From CAZUWH01 sp964624075 (GTDB lineage: Bacteria; Pseudomonadota; Alphaproteobacteria; Rhodospirillales; Rhodospirillaceae): a DNA stretch of 45,303 nt. The position numbers and the translations under genes are program-made. The DNA lies in assembly GCA_964624075.1 (NCBI GenBank), contig CAZUWH010000022.1:1-45303 (forward strand), in the 5' to 3' direction. How positions within the stretch are numbered: position 1 is the stretch's first letter; each line of letters begins with the position of its first letter. Under the pieces are notes generated by a model. That model was not told where the DNA came from, did not search any database, and saw only the letters and a list, made by a program, of their open reading frames with translations. This document shows, one piece after another, positions 16,646-25,566 of the stretch.

Positions 16646-17157
16646 CCAGGATCACCCTGTACTCAAGATCGTTTATTGCAGACCAGAAGGTACCTCGCTC
16701 ATAGGATTACGTGGGCGAACCATTTCTAGTATTGGGAGGCGTCCTTTGAAGGCTTTGCGGGGATAGCCAGATCTCATGATCGGGCGTGAGGTGAGAAACC
16801 CCGAGGTTATTAGGGGCCTCCAGCTGGTCAAAAGCAGAGAATTGATCCGGATGCGTGTTGCCTGCGGCTATTGAGCGTTCCATAGTTTCTGCAAACGTTT
16901 GCTCCGCGACGGCAACGTCTGCCGCAATCGAGGGGGCAACTGGAATCGTGGCGCTCCCCTGGGGGACAACAGCGGGCTTCATGAGATTTCTTGCCATAAT
17001 GGCCCCCGCAAAAGCAGCGGCCCCGCCGACGGCAGTGCCAATCAGCGACGCAATGTGTCCAATCAGAGAGAGAACGCCATCATCTTTTGCCATGCCATCA
17101 ATCCCTAGTAGAGTTACTTATTGTTGTGCTCCAGGATCACCCTGTACTCAAGATCGT
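16646..17157. repeat. Duplicated 27 bp marking a tandem duplication
   Basis: Bases 16646-16672 and 17131-17157 are identical (27/27), offset 485. The right copy is the 3' end of the RTX gene; the left copy lies in the gap upstream of the 84 aa gene and no longer belongs to a recognisable gene. With the paralogous small genes this marks a tandem duplication of (RTX 3' end + membrane protein gene). Confidence 0.9.
16707..17093 (-). CDS. Small membrane-anchored protein
   Basis: The 128 aa product has an N-terminal hydrophobic hairpin (about residues 8-35, LSLIGHIASLIGTAVGGAAAFAGAIM) followed by a 90-residue soluble, acidic tail. AGGGATTGATGGC precedes the start. It lies directly after the RTX protein gene and shares its first 35 residues with the product of 16367-16621. 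Function unknown; could be a virion membrane-penetration or adhesion accessory. Confidence 0.65.
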   Translation of the reverse strand: MAKDDGVLSLIGHIASLIGTAVGGAAAFAGAIMARNLMKPAVVPQGSATIPVAPSIAADVAVAEQTFAETMERSIAAGNTHPDQFSAFDQLEAPNNLGVSHLTPDHEIWLSPQSLQRTPPNTRNGSPT

Positions 17158-17989
17158 CTAGTGCCCTCTGGTAAGTGCGGCCATTGTCCGGGTCTTTGTG
17201 TAGCTCTGACATGCTGTGTCCCGGATCTTTTAGAATGGCGATTGTCCGTTGTTGGTAATCCTTCCCGCTGGGCGATATGCTGACTTCCAGTTCATTGCTA
17301 CCCGGCAAGAGTTGTACGGACAGGTAATGGCCCAGCTGACCCTGTGGGAAAACCAGACTCCTCCATGCATCGACTGCTCTCGGGATTTCAAGGCGGTCCT
17401 TGCCAAGCTCGAAACCTTCAATGACATCCACACTGGGGTCATCGTCCATGGCGTAGAACAGAAAGCGGTCCCGCCCCAAACCGCCGTTCAGCACATCCTT
17501 CCCATACCCGCCAACGAGCATGTTGCCATCCGGGCCGCCGTACAGCGTATCGTCGCCGTTGTCTCCAAACAGCTTGTTAAAGCCTTCCTCGCCATACAGC
17601 GTGTCGTCACCTTCGCCGCCTTCGATTACGTCGTCTCCTTGCCCGCCATAGATCTCGTCATTCCCACCAAAGCCAACGAGGCGGTCATTGCCGCCCAGGC
17701 CGTAAATTTTATCGGGAAATTCCGTCCCCTTCAGCACATCGTCTCCCTCCGTGCCGGTGATAGTCTGACCCAGGGTGGACGGTGCCGGGGGGGCAGAGGG
17801 ATCGTCAACGAGGCCTCCAATACCGGACACGACGTTGCCGGCTCCAATCGACGCGACACCCACTGCTGCCACGCCGAGAGGGACTCCAATACCTATGGGC
17901 GTCAGGGCAACGCCAGCGATACCGATGATCACACCGGTGGCAATGACGATGCCGCCTCCGACAATCTTGATGATATCTCCAAGAGCCAT
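17114..17989 (-). CDS. RTX calcium-binding repeat protein with hydrophobic N-terminus
   Basis: From the ATG at 17989 (AGGAGGGGGGCC upstream) the product is 291 aa. Residues 1-60 are almost wholly Gly/Ile/Val/Ala (ALGDIIKIVGGGIVIATGV...), able to insert in membranes. Residues about 75-190 are RTX nonapeptide repeats (GGNDRLVGF, GQGDDVIEG, GEGDDTLYG, GDNGDDTLYG), which bind Ca2+ as a beta roll, ending with a DRFLF/IEGFELGKDRLEI cap. RTX proteins are usually secreted adhesins or toxins; one in a phage late operon is unusual. The upstream 75 bases of the open frame are probably untranslated. Confidence 0.8.
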   Translation of the reverse strand: MALGDIIKIVGGGIVIATGVIIGIAGVALTPIGIGVPLGVAAVGVASIGAGNVVSGIGGLVDDPSAPPAPSTLGQTITGTEGDDVLKGTEFPDKIYGLGGNDRLVGFGGNDEIYGGQGDDVIEGGEGDDTLYGEEGFNKLFGDNGDDTLYGGPDGNMLVGGYGKDVLNGGLGRDRFLFYAMDDDPSVDVIEGFELGKDRLEIPRAVDAWRSLVFPQGQLGHYLSVQLLPGSNELEVSISPSGKDYQQRTIAILKDPGHSMSELHKDPDNGRTYQRALDDLEYRVILEHNNK

Positions 17990-18002
17990 AATGGCCCCCC
18001 TC

Positions 18003-18239
18003 CTATGGCTGATTGGTCTGCGGATTGGTCTGCGGCTGGGCGTCCTGCATGGCATTATCGACAATGCCAGCGATGCCGCTCGTGAGAACCGGAATGGAGC
18101 CTGTGATCATTGGAATGCCCACCATGGCACCTGCCGGCGCACCGATACCGGTCAAAAAGCCAGCCACGATGACGGCAACACCCCCGATGGCGGTTCCCGT
18201 GCCAACAACGGTGGTCACGATGCTATCCAGCAAATTCAT
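18003..18239 (-). CDS. Small hydrophobic membrane protein
   Basis: The 78 aa product is nearly all Gly/Ile/Val/Ala/Thr (LLDSIVTTVVGTGTAIGGVAV...), with two or three potential membrane segments and a Gln/Asn/Pro tail (QPQTNPQTNQP). It is composed like the N-terminus of the adjacent RTX protein, with which it may associate. GAAAGGAGAG lies just upstream of the start. No family recognised. Confidence 0.65.
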   Translation of the reverse strand: MNLLDSIVTTVVGTGTAIGGVAVIVAGFLTGIGAPAGAMVGIPMITGSIPVLTSGIAGIVDNAMQDAQPQTNPQTNQP

Positions 18240-18254
18240 TGCACTCTCCTTTCT

Positions 18255-20528
18255 CTATTGACTTACAGCGACTTCCGGCGTGACCGCCAGGACCGTCATC
18301 GGGAGTGGGTCACGCTGCTGAATCAGCACTGTATTTTCCGGTCTCCAGGAGCCACTGAGGCGCTGCGATATCACACCTGTGGTTGGGCGTACCGGCTCGC
18401 CCCACGCCTCGGTACTGCGCTGCTTGTACTCGTCGAGATTCTCGGCATCCGGGCCAGCCCACAGCCCGCGGGTGTTCTGCACGTTCAGGGTCACGCCGGT
18501 AATCCGCTTCGGCTTACTGGGTGCCGCACCGCCCGTGGTCTGAGCGCCGAAGGACAACGGCAGGGTCTCAATTTCAGCCGTGTAGGGCAGGCCGACGTGG
18601 ATGATGCTAGAGAGCCGCGGCAGTTTGACCTGGCCGTTCTTGACCGTCAGGTCGCGCACAACGTTGCCATCGGCTAGTGCCACCACCTCTTTTCCTTCCA
18701 GGTGATGCAGATTGCCCACGGATTGTGTCGGTGGCCCCTGGTAGGTCAGGCCGCAGTCAACGAAAAACTGTTCTGTCTTCTTGCGACTCGCTAGCCGCTC
18801 TATAAACCGAACTTTCCGGCCATTTACATCCCGGCGCACCACAAAGTAGACAGCCGTCTCTTTATCTTCCTCTACAGCCGTGACATCCTCGAAATATCCA
18901 TCCGTGTCATGCTGGCACCAGGCAATCACTTGTTGCTCGGGGAGATAGGTCAAGGACAGTAGGACGCCGTCGTCGCGCACTGCCCATATTAGATTATGTG
19001 GTACCTTGGCGTAAGCCCAGCTTATGATCTCATGCTCTTCAAACAAATGGGCCGCCAGCAGTGATAGATTGTCGCTCCCGTGCTGGATCTGTAGTGCAGC
19101 ATTCATTCGTGGCGCCAAGTTGCGCACCACGCTTCCTCTCGCGCTGATAAACAACACCTCGTCATTGATAATCAACGGCTTTACATCTGTACACCCGTTA
19201 TGGCTATTCAGATAGAATGCGACTGTGTTGGGTACTAACGGGCCACTGCCACCCGAAACGGTCCATTCCGCCTTCGTCGTAAGGACCAGCAAGCCTTTCA
19301 ACATCACAAGATGCTGGATGATGCCCAGTTGGTCAGACGCTAAAGTCAACGTGATGGCCTCGTCGGCCCTGACGGGCGTGCTGACATTGAAATTGCGATA
19401 ATTTCCCGTCCCGCTCGTCCACACTGTCTGTGGCTTGCTGTGCGACCCGGCCAGGACCAGCCGCTGCTCACAGAAAGTTACCGCACGTGGATTATTCCTA
19501 TTAGCAAAGGGATTCCGGAAGCCTGGCGAAGTAATCGTCATGTTTGGTAAAATATTATTGTCATTCAGGCTATTCCCCTCAGTTGAGCCAATGAACCCGA
19601 ATGTTCCTCCCTGGCGCTTATAAACACGATATCGGACAGCCTTGGGCACTGGACTCCAGGAAACCGTGTTGTAACTCTGATCTTGGTCTTTTTGGAGGAA
19701 GGCCAGATTATTGATGCAGGAGGCGCTCGAGGAGGACTGGCTTTCTTCCCCGTCCTCGGACAGCGTGGTTACCTGGTAGACATGCTCGCTGTTTCCCTCG
19801 ATATAACCCGCTTTTCCCACCACAGCATTAACGGACGTTGGTGGCGTGGCTTTCTGGGTAACGCGCAGCGGCGTTAGTGTCCAGTCTGTATGGCCCTTGC
19901 GCGACAGGGACTGAGGCGCATAACCCTTATTGGAAAGGATCATGACGTCAAAGGCTTGGGCATATCTGAGTCCGTTGAGGTCTTCACAGGAATAGGGCGT
20001 TTCCAGAGTGTAGACGCGGGCCACCTTTCCTCTAGTCCCGGTTTTCACCACGACCGTATTCTCGTCCAGATCCATCATGGTGATGATCTCTTCGGTCGCT
20101 TCGGTCACCAGACAATACTGTCCATTCAGAGCGGCATCAGAACAGGTCAAGAAAACAAGATCAGCATTTTTGAACCCATGCCCAGGAACAAGAATGGAGG
20201 TATCTACGGCGCCCCTGATCTCTTTGGCCTTTTCCAGCACAAACCCGCCTCTTGCGATGAAGCGGAGCGTGTTCTTGCCAAACACCAGAACGCAGGCTTC
20301 ATCATCGCCAAACTGAAAGTCTATCTGCCGCACCTTCGTATCCAGAAATGGGATACGCCCCACACAGTAGGTGCCGGGACGATTGGATGCGCCACCATAA
20401 GTGTGCACGAACACATTTCGTGCCGTCTTCAGCCCGGATTGATACTTCCCAAGATCACCGCGCCCATGCAGGGCCGGGGTCAGCTCGCCGGCAGCAAAGC
20501 TGAACTGAGTCTGCGACAAGAGAGGCAT
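18255..20528 (-). CDS. Tail tubular protein B / tail nozzle (T7 gp12-like)
   Basis: The 757 aa product starts MPLLSQTQFSFAAGELTPAL, RGDLGKYQSGLKTARN and GGASNRPGTYCVG, a characteristic N-terminus of podovirus tail-tube/stabilisation proteins. Length, all-beta look and position directly after the gp11-like gene fit T7 gp12, which forms the tail nozzle. The C-terminus is short of known domains. The ATG follows closely on the stop of the upstream gene (3 bases), indicating coupling. Confidence 0.88.
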   Translation of the reverse strand: MPLLSQTQFSFAAGELTPALHGRGDLGKYQSGLKTARNVFVHTYGGASNRPGTYCVGRIPFLDTKVRQIDFQFGDDEACVLVFGKNTLRFIARGGFVLEKAKEIRGAVDTSILVPGHGFKNADLVFLTCSDAALNGQYCLVTEATEEIITMMDLDENTVVVKTGTRGKVARVYTLETPYSCEDLNGLRYAQAFDVMILSNKGYAPQSLSRKGHTDWTLTPLRVTQKATPPTSVNAVVGKAGYIEGNSEHVYQVTTLSEDGEESQSSSSASCINNLAFLQKDQDQSYNTVSWSPVPKAVRYRVYKRQGGTFGFIGSTEGNSLNDNNILPNMTITSPGFRNPFANRNNPRAVTFCEQRLVLAGSHSKPQTVWTSGTGNYRNFNVSTPVRADEAITLTLASDQLGIIQHLVMLKGLLVLTTKAEWTVSGGSGPLVPNTVAFYLNSHNGCTDVKPLIINDEVLFISARGSVVRNLAPRMNAALQIQHGSDNLSLLAAHLFEEHEIISWAYAKVPHNLIWAVRDDGVLLSLTYLPEQQVIAWCQHDTDGYFEDVTAVEEDKETAVYFVVRRDVNGRKVRFIERLASRKKTEQFFVDCGLTYQGPPTQSVGNLHHLEGKEVVALADGNVVRDLTVKNGQVKLPRLSSIIHVGLPYTAEIETLPLSFGAQTTGGAAPSKPKRITGVTLNVQNTRGLWAGPDAENLDEYKQRSTEAWGEPVRPTTGVISQRLSGSWRPENTVLIQQRDPLPMTVLAVTPEVAVSQ

Positions 20529-20531
20529 GGG

Positions 20532-21107
20532 TCACCGTCCGGAGCGCACTGCAATCCACGGGGGGAGCGGCTGGGCAGGGGGCCGCCCTTGGTTGGCCTG
20601 GGTGGTTCGCGCCGTTTGCAAGGCGGATTGGTAGATCTGCAGGCACATCTTGGCCTTGGCCTCGTCCCCAGTCAGAGGCATAGCCAGCCCACTCGCCAGA
20701 TACGAGGCAAGGGCTGCGACGAACTGGGGAGACAACCGTGTTGGGTCGGTGATCGGCTGCACATATAGCAAGACCGCCCCAGCCTGGTCCGTCAGAATCC
20801 CGTCCCCTTCCACCGCGAACGGAACGGGTTTGTCCCGTGTCGGTGATATGATCTCCTCCACGCGCAGGCAGTCCGCCGGCTTCTGATAGGCATACGCCCA
20901 CGGCGTGGGGGCTGGCCCGGTAAGAGGAGCCAGCGTCTCGCGCTGCAGGGCAAACGACCACGGAAAGGACTCGAACACGGCATTGCGGCTCGGCTCATAG
21001 AGAACCCGGCAAGTCCGCGCCGCCTTTGACTTTTCGTCCAGGGAGGTGATGGGGTCTTCGCCGATCTGCAGCAGGGCGAGATTGCAGATCCCAACGGTGC
21101 TGATCAT
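20532..21107 (-). CDS. Tail tubular protein A / head-tail adaptor (T7 gp11-like)
   Basis: The 191 aa product begins with ICNLALLQIGEDPITSLDEKSKAARTCRVLYEPSRNAVFESFPWSFA (quoted in pieces, residues 7-53), the diagnostic segment of gp11-type tail tubular proteins, which connect the portal to the tail nozzle. It overlaps the stop of the upstream gene by ATGA. Length fits the family. Confidence 0.9.
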   Translation of the reverse strand: MISTVGICNLALLQIGEDPITSLDEKSKAARTCRVLYEPSRNAVFESFPWSFALQRETLAPLTGPAPTPWAYAYQKPADCLRVEEIISPTRDKPVPFAVEGDGILTDQAGAVLLYVQPITDPTRLSPQFVAALASYLASGLAMPLTGDEAKAKMCLQIYQSALQTARTTQANQGRPPAQPLPPWIAVRSGR

Positions 21108-21529
21108 CGCGGCAGATAGACCGGCAGGATGTCCAAACTACCGGTTGCGGAGCTATCATCGGTCATAATCTTCGCGTGGAGATACCGCTTCACGGTGCTT
21201 TTCAACGCGAAGCGGTCCAGTTCCGTGTTCTTCGCCAACGATCCACTACCGCTACTGGCCGTCAGGGTATAAAGTGTTCCCAGGATACTCCAGCTACTAT
21301 CTAGGCCCGTGTCGCTGTGTTCCAATGTGATAGTGATCTTCTTGCTATCTGCGATGGTTATGGCTTCGTTCACCAGAGCAAGGATTTCTATGCTCCCGCT
21401 GATGCCATCCACCTCGATGGGACCGCTATTGCCAATAACCGCCTTGTTTTGGGGCACCACCTGTGCGGTGGCGAGATCATGCTTGTAAATTCGGTGGTAA
21501 AAGCGCAACCCGTTTCCTGTGCTGTACAT
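21104..21529 (-). CDS. Bbp16-like capsid cement/decoration protein
   Basis: From the ATG at 21529 (TAAGGAGCACGCT upstream) the product is 141 aa, all-beta in appearance, with an N-terminal NSGPIEVDG segment, a central ITITLEHSDTGLDSSWSIL strand pair and a C-terminal KRYLHAKIMTDD...GSLDILPVYLPR. This pattern matches BPP-1 Bbp16-type proteins encoded right after the major capsid gene, thought to be capsid cement. The open frame extends upstream to 21631 but lacks a binding site there. Confidence 0.7.
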   Translation of the reverse strand: MYSTGNGLRFYHRIYKHDLATAQVVPQNKAVIGNSGPIEVDGISGSIEILALVNEAITIADSKKITITLEHSDTGLDSSWSILGTLYTLTASSGSGSLAKNTELDRFALKSTVKRYLHAKIMTDDSSATGSLDILPVYLPR

Positions 21530-21539
21530 AGCGTGCTCC

Positions 21540-22505
21540 TTACGAGAGGGGAACTTTAGCCTCTTTTTTGTCGTCCATGTTGTGGGACAGGACGAACGGC
21601 ACGCCACCCCACGAGTCGAGGTCTCGGTCAATCACCTTATCCTTGGGGCGGAATTGTACACCCTTATCCTTGAACTCGCGCACCAGCATACCTTTAACGC
21701 GGGGATGCATCACGAGCATCGTCCGTCCGGAGGTGGTGGACCGGATATCTGCGAGCATGTCATCGATCATTGTTGCAGTCGGAACTGCCGCCGGCTTTGT
21801 CTTATCGGCATCGTTTGGGGTCAGATCGATATTGACGATTGCCGCCGTATTCCGGGTACCGGTAATCATAAAGCCTATGTCGGATTTCAGTCGCACGCCA
21901 TAGCCAAGTCTTTTTTCATCGTCAATTTCGTACAAATTGCCGCCATTGATTGGCACTTTGTCGAACATTGCGCCCTTTCCGAATCCCTTTGGATTGTATA
22001 GACCTTGACAGACACCCTCCTCGAAGCGCACGGCAACGATGGAATAGTTGGTATTTCCAGTTCCTCCAGCACTATAGATATTTTTCTTCGTACTAGAGTC
22101 GTAGTTCTTTATGGCATACAACCTCAGGTTATCATAGATGAGAGTTCGCTCGATCTTCATGAAAGTCTGTTTCAGAATCGGCCCCTCTTTATCGGCGAAA
22201 TACTTAGCCGTCCCGCCATACTGACGCGCCCGATCCTCATGAACCGTGATCTTGGCACCCATCTTGCCCAGGTCGAATCGGACCAGCTTGGAGCGGCTGG
22301 TAACGTTCGGCAGAGGTGCATCCATCTCCACAAAGCCGATAGCATCCGCAGACTCCTGTTGTTCTGCATTATGCCACATATCATGGGTAGACTGCGCAAA
22401 CGGGAGCAAATCCAGGAACGGGGTTTCCTCAGTCATGAAGTCCAGTTTCTTTTGCTGGACCTTACTAAAGCCCAGGGCGATTTCGCGGAGAGTTTCAAGA
22501 GCCAT
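21540..22505 (-). CDS. Major capsid protein
   Basis: The 321 aa product lies after the scaffold gene and resembles the HK97-fold major capsid proteins of BPP-1-like podoviruses: N-terminal helix (ETLREIALGFSKVQQKKLDFMTEE), central GKMGAKITVHEDRARQYGG and C-terminal GRTMLVMHPRVKGMLVREFKDKG...DLDSWGGVPFVLSHNM. It forms the icosahedral shell. RBS AAGGATTCTTTCC is modest. High expression expected from position. Confidence 0.88.
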   Translation of the reverse strand: MALETLREIALGFSKVQQKKLDFMTEETPFLDLLPFAQSTHDMWHNAEQQESADAIGFVEMDAPLPNVTSRSKLVRFDLGKMGAKITVHEDRARQYGGTAKYFADKEGPILKQTFMKIERTLIYDNLRLYAIKNYDSSTKKNIYSAGGTGNTNYSIVAVRFEEGVCQGLYNPKGFGKGAMFDKVPINGGNLYEIDDEKRLGYGVRLKSDIGFMITGTRNTAAIVNIDLTPNDADKTKPAAVPTATMIDDMLADIRSTTSGRTMLVMHPRVKGMLVREFKDKGVQFRPKDKVIDRDLDSWGGVPFVLSHNMDDKKEAKVPLS

Positions 22506-22520
22506 GGAAAGAATCCTTGT

Positions 22521-23348
22521 TTAAGGAGCGTTGGGAAACAAGCCGGCGTATTCATCTACGGTAGACATGGCGTTGCCCCCACTGCCGCCGCCCAACATGG
22601 GAACATCATTTGCGAGCAGTTTACCTAGGCGATAGAAGAAACGGACCACCTCGGGATGATTGCCTAGACTCAGCCCGCTCGGACTGTCCGGGGTGATGTC
22701 GCCCAGAAGCTGCTTCAAGCCGATTGGCACCAATTCCACGCCAAATTTCTCGCGCATCTTCACGTCGTCAAATGCCAGCCTGGCGATGGCGACGTTCTTC
22801 TCGAATGCACTGCCACCGTACTCCGGGTCCTTGGGCAGTATGTCGACCCAGTCGCCGATGGCCGTCTCCCACGCTTGAGCCTGGGCCTGCTGCATCTTCT
22901 GCGTAAGCTTGACCCCCAGGTCAGCCAGCTTTTGCGCTTCTGCCTGGGGCAGCTTGTTGGCGCCGGCCAGTTTTCTCAGTTCCTGGGTCAGTTCAGCATC
23001 GGGCGTAAAGTCTTTCGGGAACGCAAAGTCGTACTCGGCTTGATCGCCGGACTTCTCTGCCGTCTCGCCCGTCTCCTCGCTGGCCTTCGGATCGCCCTGC
23101 TGGTCCGCCGGCTTGGCATCACCCACGGCCTTCAGCAGCAGTCCGCGGTTCTTGTTCTGCGTCTGCCCGTCGTTGGAGGTTTGCTTGGCGGGCGTCTTCC
23201 CGGCGGGTGTCTGCTTTGCGTCAGCGGACGTTTGCTGCTCAGGGGGCGTCCCCTTTTCGACGGGCGGAGATCCCGTGCCGCCAGGCGCTGCCTGTTCAGT
23301 CGTCGCGGTGCTAATCGGTGTCGTCGTCTCGGTCATCGTTTCGGTCAT
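22521..23348 (-). CDS. Capsid scaffolding protein
   Basis: The 275 aa product has a Thr/Pro/Gln-rich disordered N-terminal 100 residues, an acidic middle (EETGETAEKSGDQAEYDFAFP) and a helical C-terminal half with QAEAQKLADLGVKLTQKMQQAQAQAW. It precedes the major capsid gene, as scaffolds do, and overlaps the end of the Bbp19-like gene by 38 bases. It would template procapsid assembly. Whether it also has protease activity is not evident. Confidence 0.78.
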   Translation of the reverse strand: MTETMTETTTPISTATTEQAAPGGTGSPPVEKGTPPEQQTSADAKQTPAGKTPAKQTSNDGQTQNKNRGLLLKAVGDAKPADQQGDPKASEETGETAEKSGDQAEYDFAFPKDFTPDAELTQELRKLAGANKLPQAEAQKLADLGVKLTQKMQQAQAQAWETAIGDWVDILPKDPEYGGSAFEKNVAIARLAFDDVKMREKFGVELVPIGLKQLLGDITPDSPSGLSLGNHPEVVRFFYRLGKLLANDVPMLGGGSGGNAMSTVDEYAGLFPNAP

Positions 23349-23649
23349 GGCTGTTTCCCATAAATTCAGAGAGCAATCGTTGATAGGCTGCCGGGTCCAC
23401 GGCCAAGCACTGTGCCTGGATCGACAATGCGACCCCGCGCTGGCCTTCCAGAATCAGCACGCGCTCCATTCCGGCCTCCAGGCTGCTTCGGAACAGGCCG
23501 CAATAGTCGATCAAAGCCCGTAGCACCATGCGTCCATCCGGGTCGTTCAGCGTCTTGCGCCAGGCCTCCCTCAGGCGCTCCTGATGGGCTTTTTGGCGCT
23601 CCTGCTGCTCCCGTTGCTCCCGCTGTGCCTGCTGGTATGGTGTCGTCAT
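23311..23649 (-). CDS. Bbp19-like phage protein
   Basis: From the ATG at 23649 the product is 112 aa: a Gln/Arg/Glu-rich helix (residues 5-28), then KTLNDPDGRMVLRALIDYCGLFRSS and EGQRGVALSI, the conserved core of BPP-1 Bbp19-type proteins found between portal and capsid genes. Role not established, probably assembly. The start overlaps the portal stop (ATGA). The longer open frame upstream is not coding. Confidence 0.75.
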   Translation of the reverse strand: MTTPYQQAQREQREQQERQKAHQERLREAWRKTLNDPDGRMVLRALIDYCGLFRSSLEAGMERVLILEGQRGVALSIQAQCLAVDPAAYQRLLSEFMGNSHDRNDDRDDDTD

Positions 23650-25337
23650 CCCCGCCCCATCATCATCTGTAGGGCGTTCTGACCGCCGCCCACCTCGGTC
23701 TTGCTCAACAACTCGGCCCCCTTCACCCCGGCCAGCCCCATTTGCGCGACCTGCTGCATTTGCTGCTGCTGCGCTGCCGCGGCCTGTTCGGCGGCAAGCT
23801 CCTCGTCTGACCGCAAAACTTTGGACGTGATCCCCAGCTTCGTCAGGTATTCCTCCCCCATCTTTGGCCAGATGACCTTGCGTCCCGCAGCTGGGTCCAT
23901 TGCAACAATGTTGCCCATGAACGCAGCCCCTCGCTCGAGCGCCGTTAGGCTCCCCGCGCGCTGCGCCTGGGCCAGTGGCGAAATGAAATCCACTTGCAGA
24001 TCCATGCCTTCCAACTCGGGTGGCGGCGGCGGAAGCATGGCCCGCCCACCGGTGCGCCATCCAGCCAGCGAATGATCGAGCATGAGATCCATGGTGAGGT
24101 CGATCAGGCGCTCAAGCAGACCGTGGTGCAGCCGCTCCAGCACCGGCCCCAGGGCAATCAGCTTTTCCTCCTGCCGCACGTCGATTTCGCGTGCGGTAAT
24201 TTCGCGGCGGTCTAGGTAGGTAACAGCGAGGAAAAGATCAGCATGAAAGCCGGACTGAATCCGGCGCCTGATCTCCTCAATCTTCACAGAGAAAGAGGCA
24301 ATGTTTGGCCTGACCTCGTAGAGAGGTCGCACGCCATTCGTCATGATCGGGAGGTAATTGATAGCGGCTGGCATCGTGGAAATGGGAAGTATCGCGTTTG
24401 CCAGTTCGCTAGGAGCCATGAGCGGCGGGTCGAGTTCCTTCTGCAACGCCCTGTGAAGGGTAAGCTCCATCTCTTGCAATTGCCTGATATCCGGCAACGC
24501 CCGCATCGCCGGGCTGCGACCATAGATATCGTACAGCAGGGCGTTCCAGCGTGGCGCTGTCACCGGAAAGACGTCTGTTCCTCGGACCGTCAGCAGCTCG
24601 TTCTTGGTCTCCTCCTCCTCCCAGTAGACGGACAGCCAGCATTTACCCTCCGGTCCCAGACGACGCGGTACCCGGTCGATGTTCGGCTCCAAGGCATGGA
24701 TCACCGTGACCCACTCGTCATATGTTCCCTTATCCCACAGGGTACGGACCCTCTGGCTGACCTGATCCAGACCGAAGGTCCTGACCACTTGCGCCACTGT
24801 CATCCGGATCCGCCGGTACAGGGTGTCCACCTCCAGGTTTTCTCCGTTGGCCAGCCAGTATTCCCCGGCTGTCAACGTGGACCCGTGCATGAAGTTCTCG
24901 CGGTCTGGTTGCCACAGCGTCACGGCGGTGCCGAACAGCCCCAGTTCGGCGTAGGCAGAGGACAGGGCGCGATAGGTGTTGGTGCGCTGAAAGACCCATT
25001 GCATGGTCTCCTCGACCGCATCGAGCCATTCCCGCACGGGCTGGTAGTCGGACAATTCCGGGTCAGGCAGGCCGAGGCGGAACCAGGGCCGCGATGGCCC
25101 CGCCAAGCCACTCGTCAGGCCGGCGACCAGAATGTCCAGGGCACGCGTCGCCTCGCTATCGTAGATCTTATCGTCCAGCTCTCCGCCCCGGTTGGGATTG
25201 ACGCCGAACCGTCCCATCCATGGCACGACGAGCTCTGCCAGTTCCCGCCACTGTCGTTCCCACGGCGCACGTTCTGTCTTCAGCGCCTCATATCTGCTCG
25301 TGAGGCGCTTGCGCAGCGTGGTGTCGTCCAACATCAC
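23646..25337 (-). CDS. Portal protein (head-to-tail connector)
   Basis: The 563 aa product has the T7 gp8-type connector sequence: SRYEALKTERAPWERQWRELAELVVPW near the N-terminus, SEATRALDILVAGLTSGL, FGTAVTLW, and GRSPAMRALPDIRQLQEMELT in the middle, ending in a Gln-rich tail. It forms the dodecameric DNA channel. Overlaps both neighbours by ATGA-type junctions. Confidence 0.93.
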   Translation of the reverse strand: MMLDDTTLRKRLTSRYEALKTERAPWERQWRELAELVVPWMGRFGVNPNRGGELDDKIYDSEATRALDILVAGLTSGLAGPSRPWFRLGLPDPELSDYQPVREWLDAVEETMQWVFQRTNTYRALSSAYAELGLFGTAVTLWQPDRENFMHGSTLTAGEYWLANGENLEVDTLYRRIRMTVAQVVRTFGLDQVSQRVRTLWDKGTYDEWVTVIHALEPNIDRVPRRLGPEGKCWLSVYWEEEETKNELLTVRGTDVFPVTAPRWNALLYDIYGRSPAMRALPDIRQLQEMELTLHRALQKELDPPLMAPSELANAILPISTMPAAINYLPIMTNGVRPLYEVRPNIASFSVKIEEIRRRIQSGFHADLFLAVTYLDRREITAREIDVRQEEKLIALGPVLERLHHGLLERLIDLTMDLMLDHSLAGWRTGGRAMLPPPPPELEGMDLQVDFISPLAQAQRAGSLTALERGAAFMGNIVAMDPAAGRKVIWPKMGEEYLTKLGITSKVLRSDEELAAEQAAAAQQQQMQQVAQMGLAGVKGAELLSKTEVGGGQNALQMMMGRG

Positions 25338-25561
25338 TGACCCAGGAGCGTCTTGCGTGGCGCGTTGGCGGGGTTAAGCAGGCCGAGCGGGGAAGTCAGG
25401 ATCGTGCCCCCCAGGCCACGGCGCCGGGCTACTGCGCCGGCCTCGTCGTCCATCTGGGCCTGCCGGGCCGGCTGTGGCACGGGCGGCAAAGGGAACGACG
25501 GAGGGGCCGGAAGGGGCGAAGGCGGAGGAAGTGCTGGCGTCTTGGGCCTGAACATACCCAT
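25334..25561 (-). CDS. Small Pro-rich phage protein between terminase and portal
   Basis: The 75 aa product has a Pro-rich N-terminal half and a C-terminal RRRGLGGTILTSPLGLLN...KTLLGQ, a motif recurring in small proteins encoded between terminase and portal in many podoviruses. Function unknown. It overlaps the portal start by 4 bases and follows the large terminase stop closely. Confidence 0.75.
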   Translation of the reverse strand: MGMFRPKTPALPPPSPLPAPPSFPLPPVPQPARQAQMDDEAGAVARRRGLGGTILTSPLGLLNPANAPRKTLLGQ

Positions 25562-25566
25562 GGAGG

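Noticed and set aside
24243..25340. 365-codon plus-strand open frame
   Set aside because: It is the exact antisense of the portal gene, has no ribosome site and a composition (Gln/His/Arg-rich) typical of antisense frames in GC-rich DNA.
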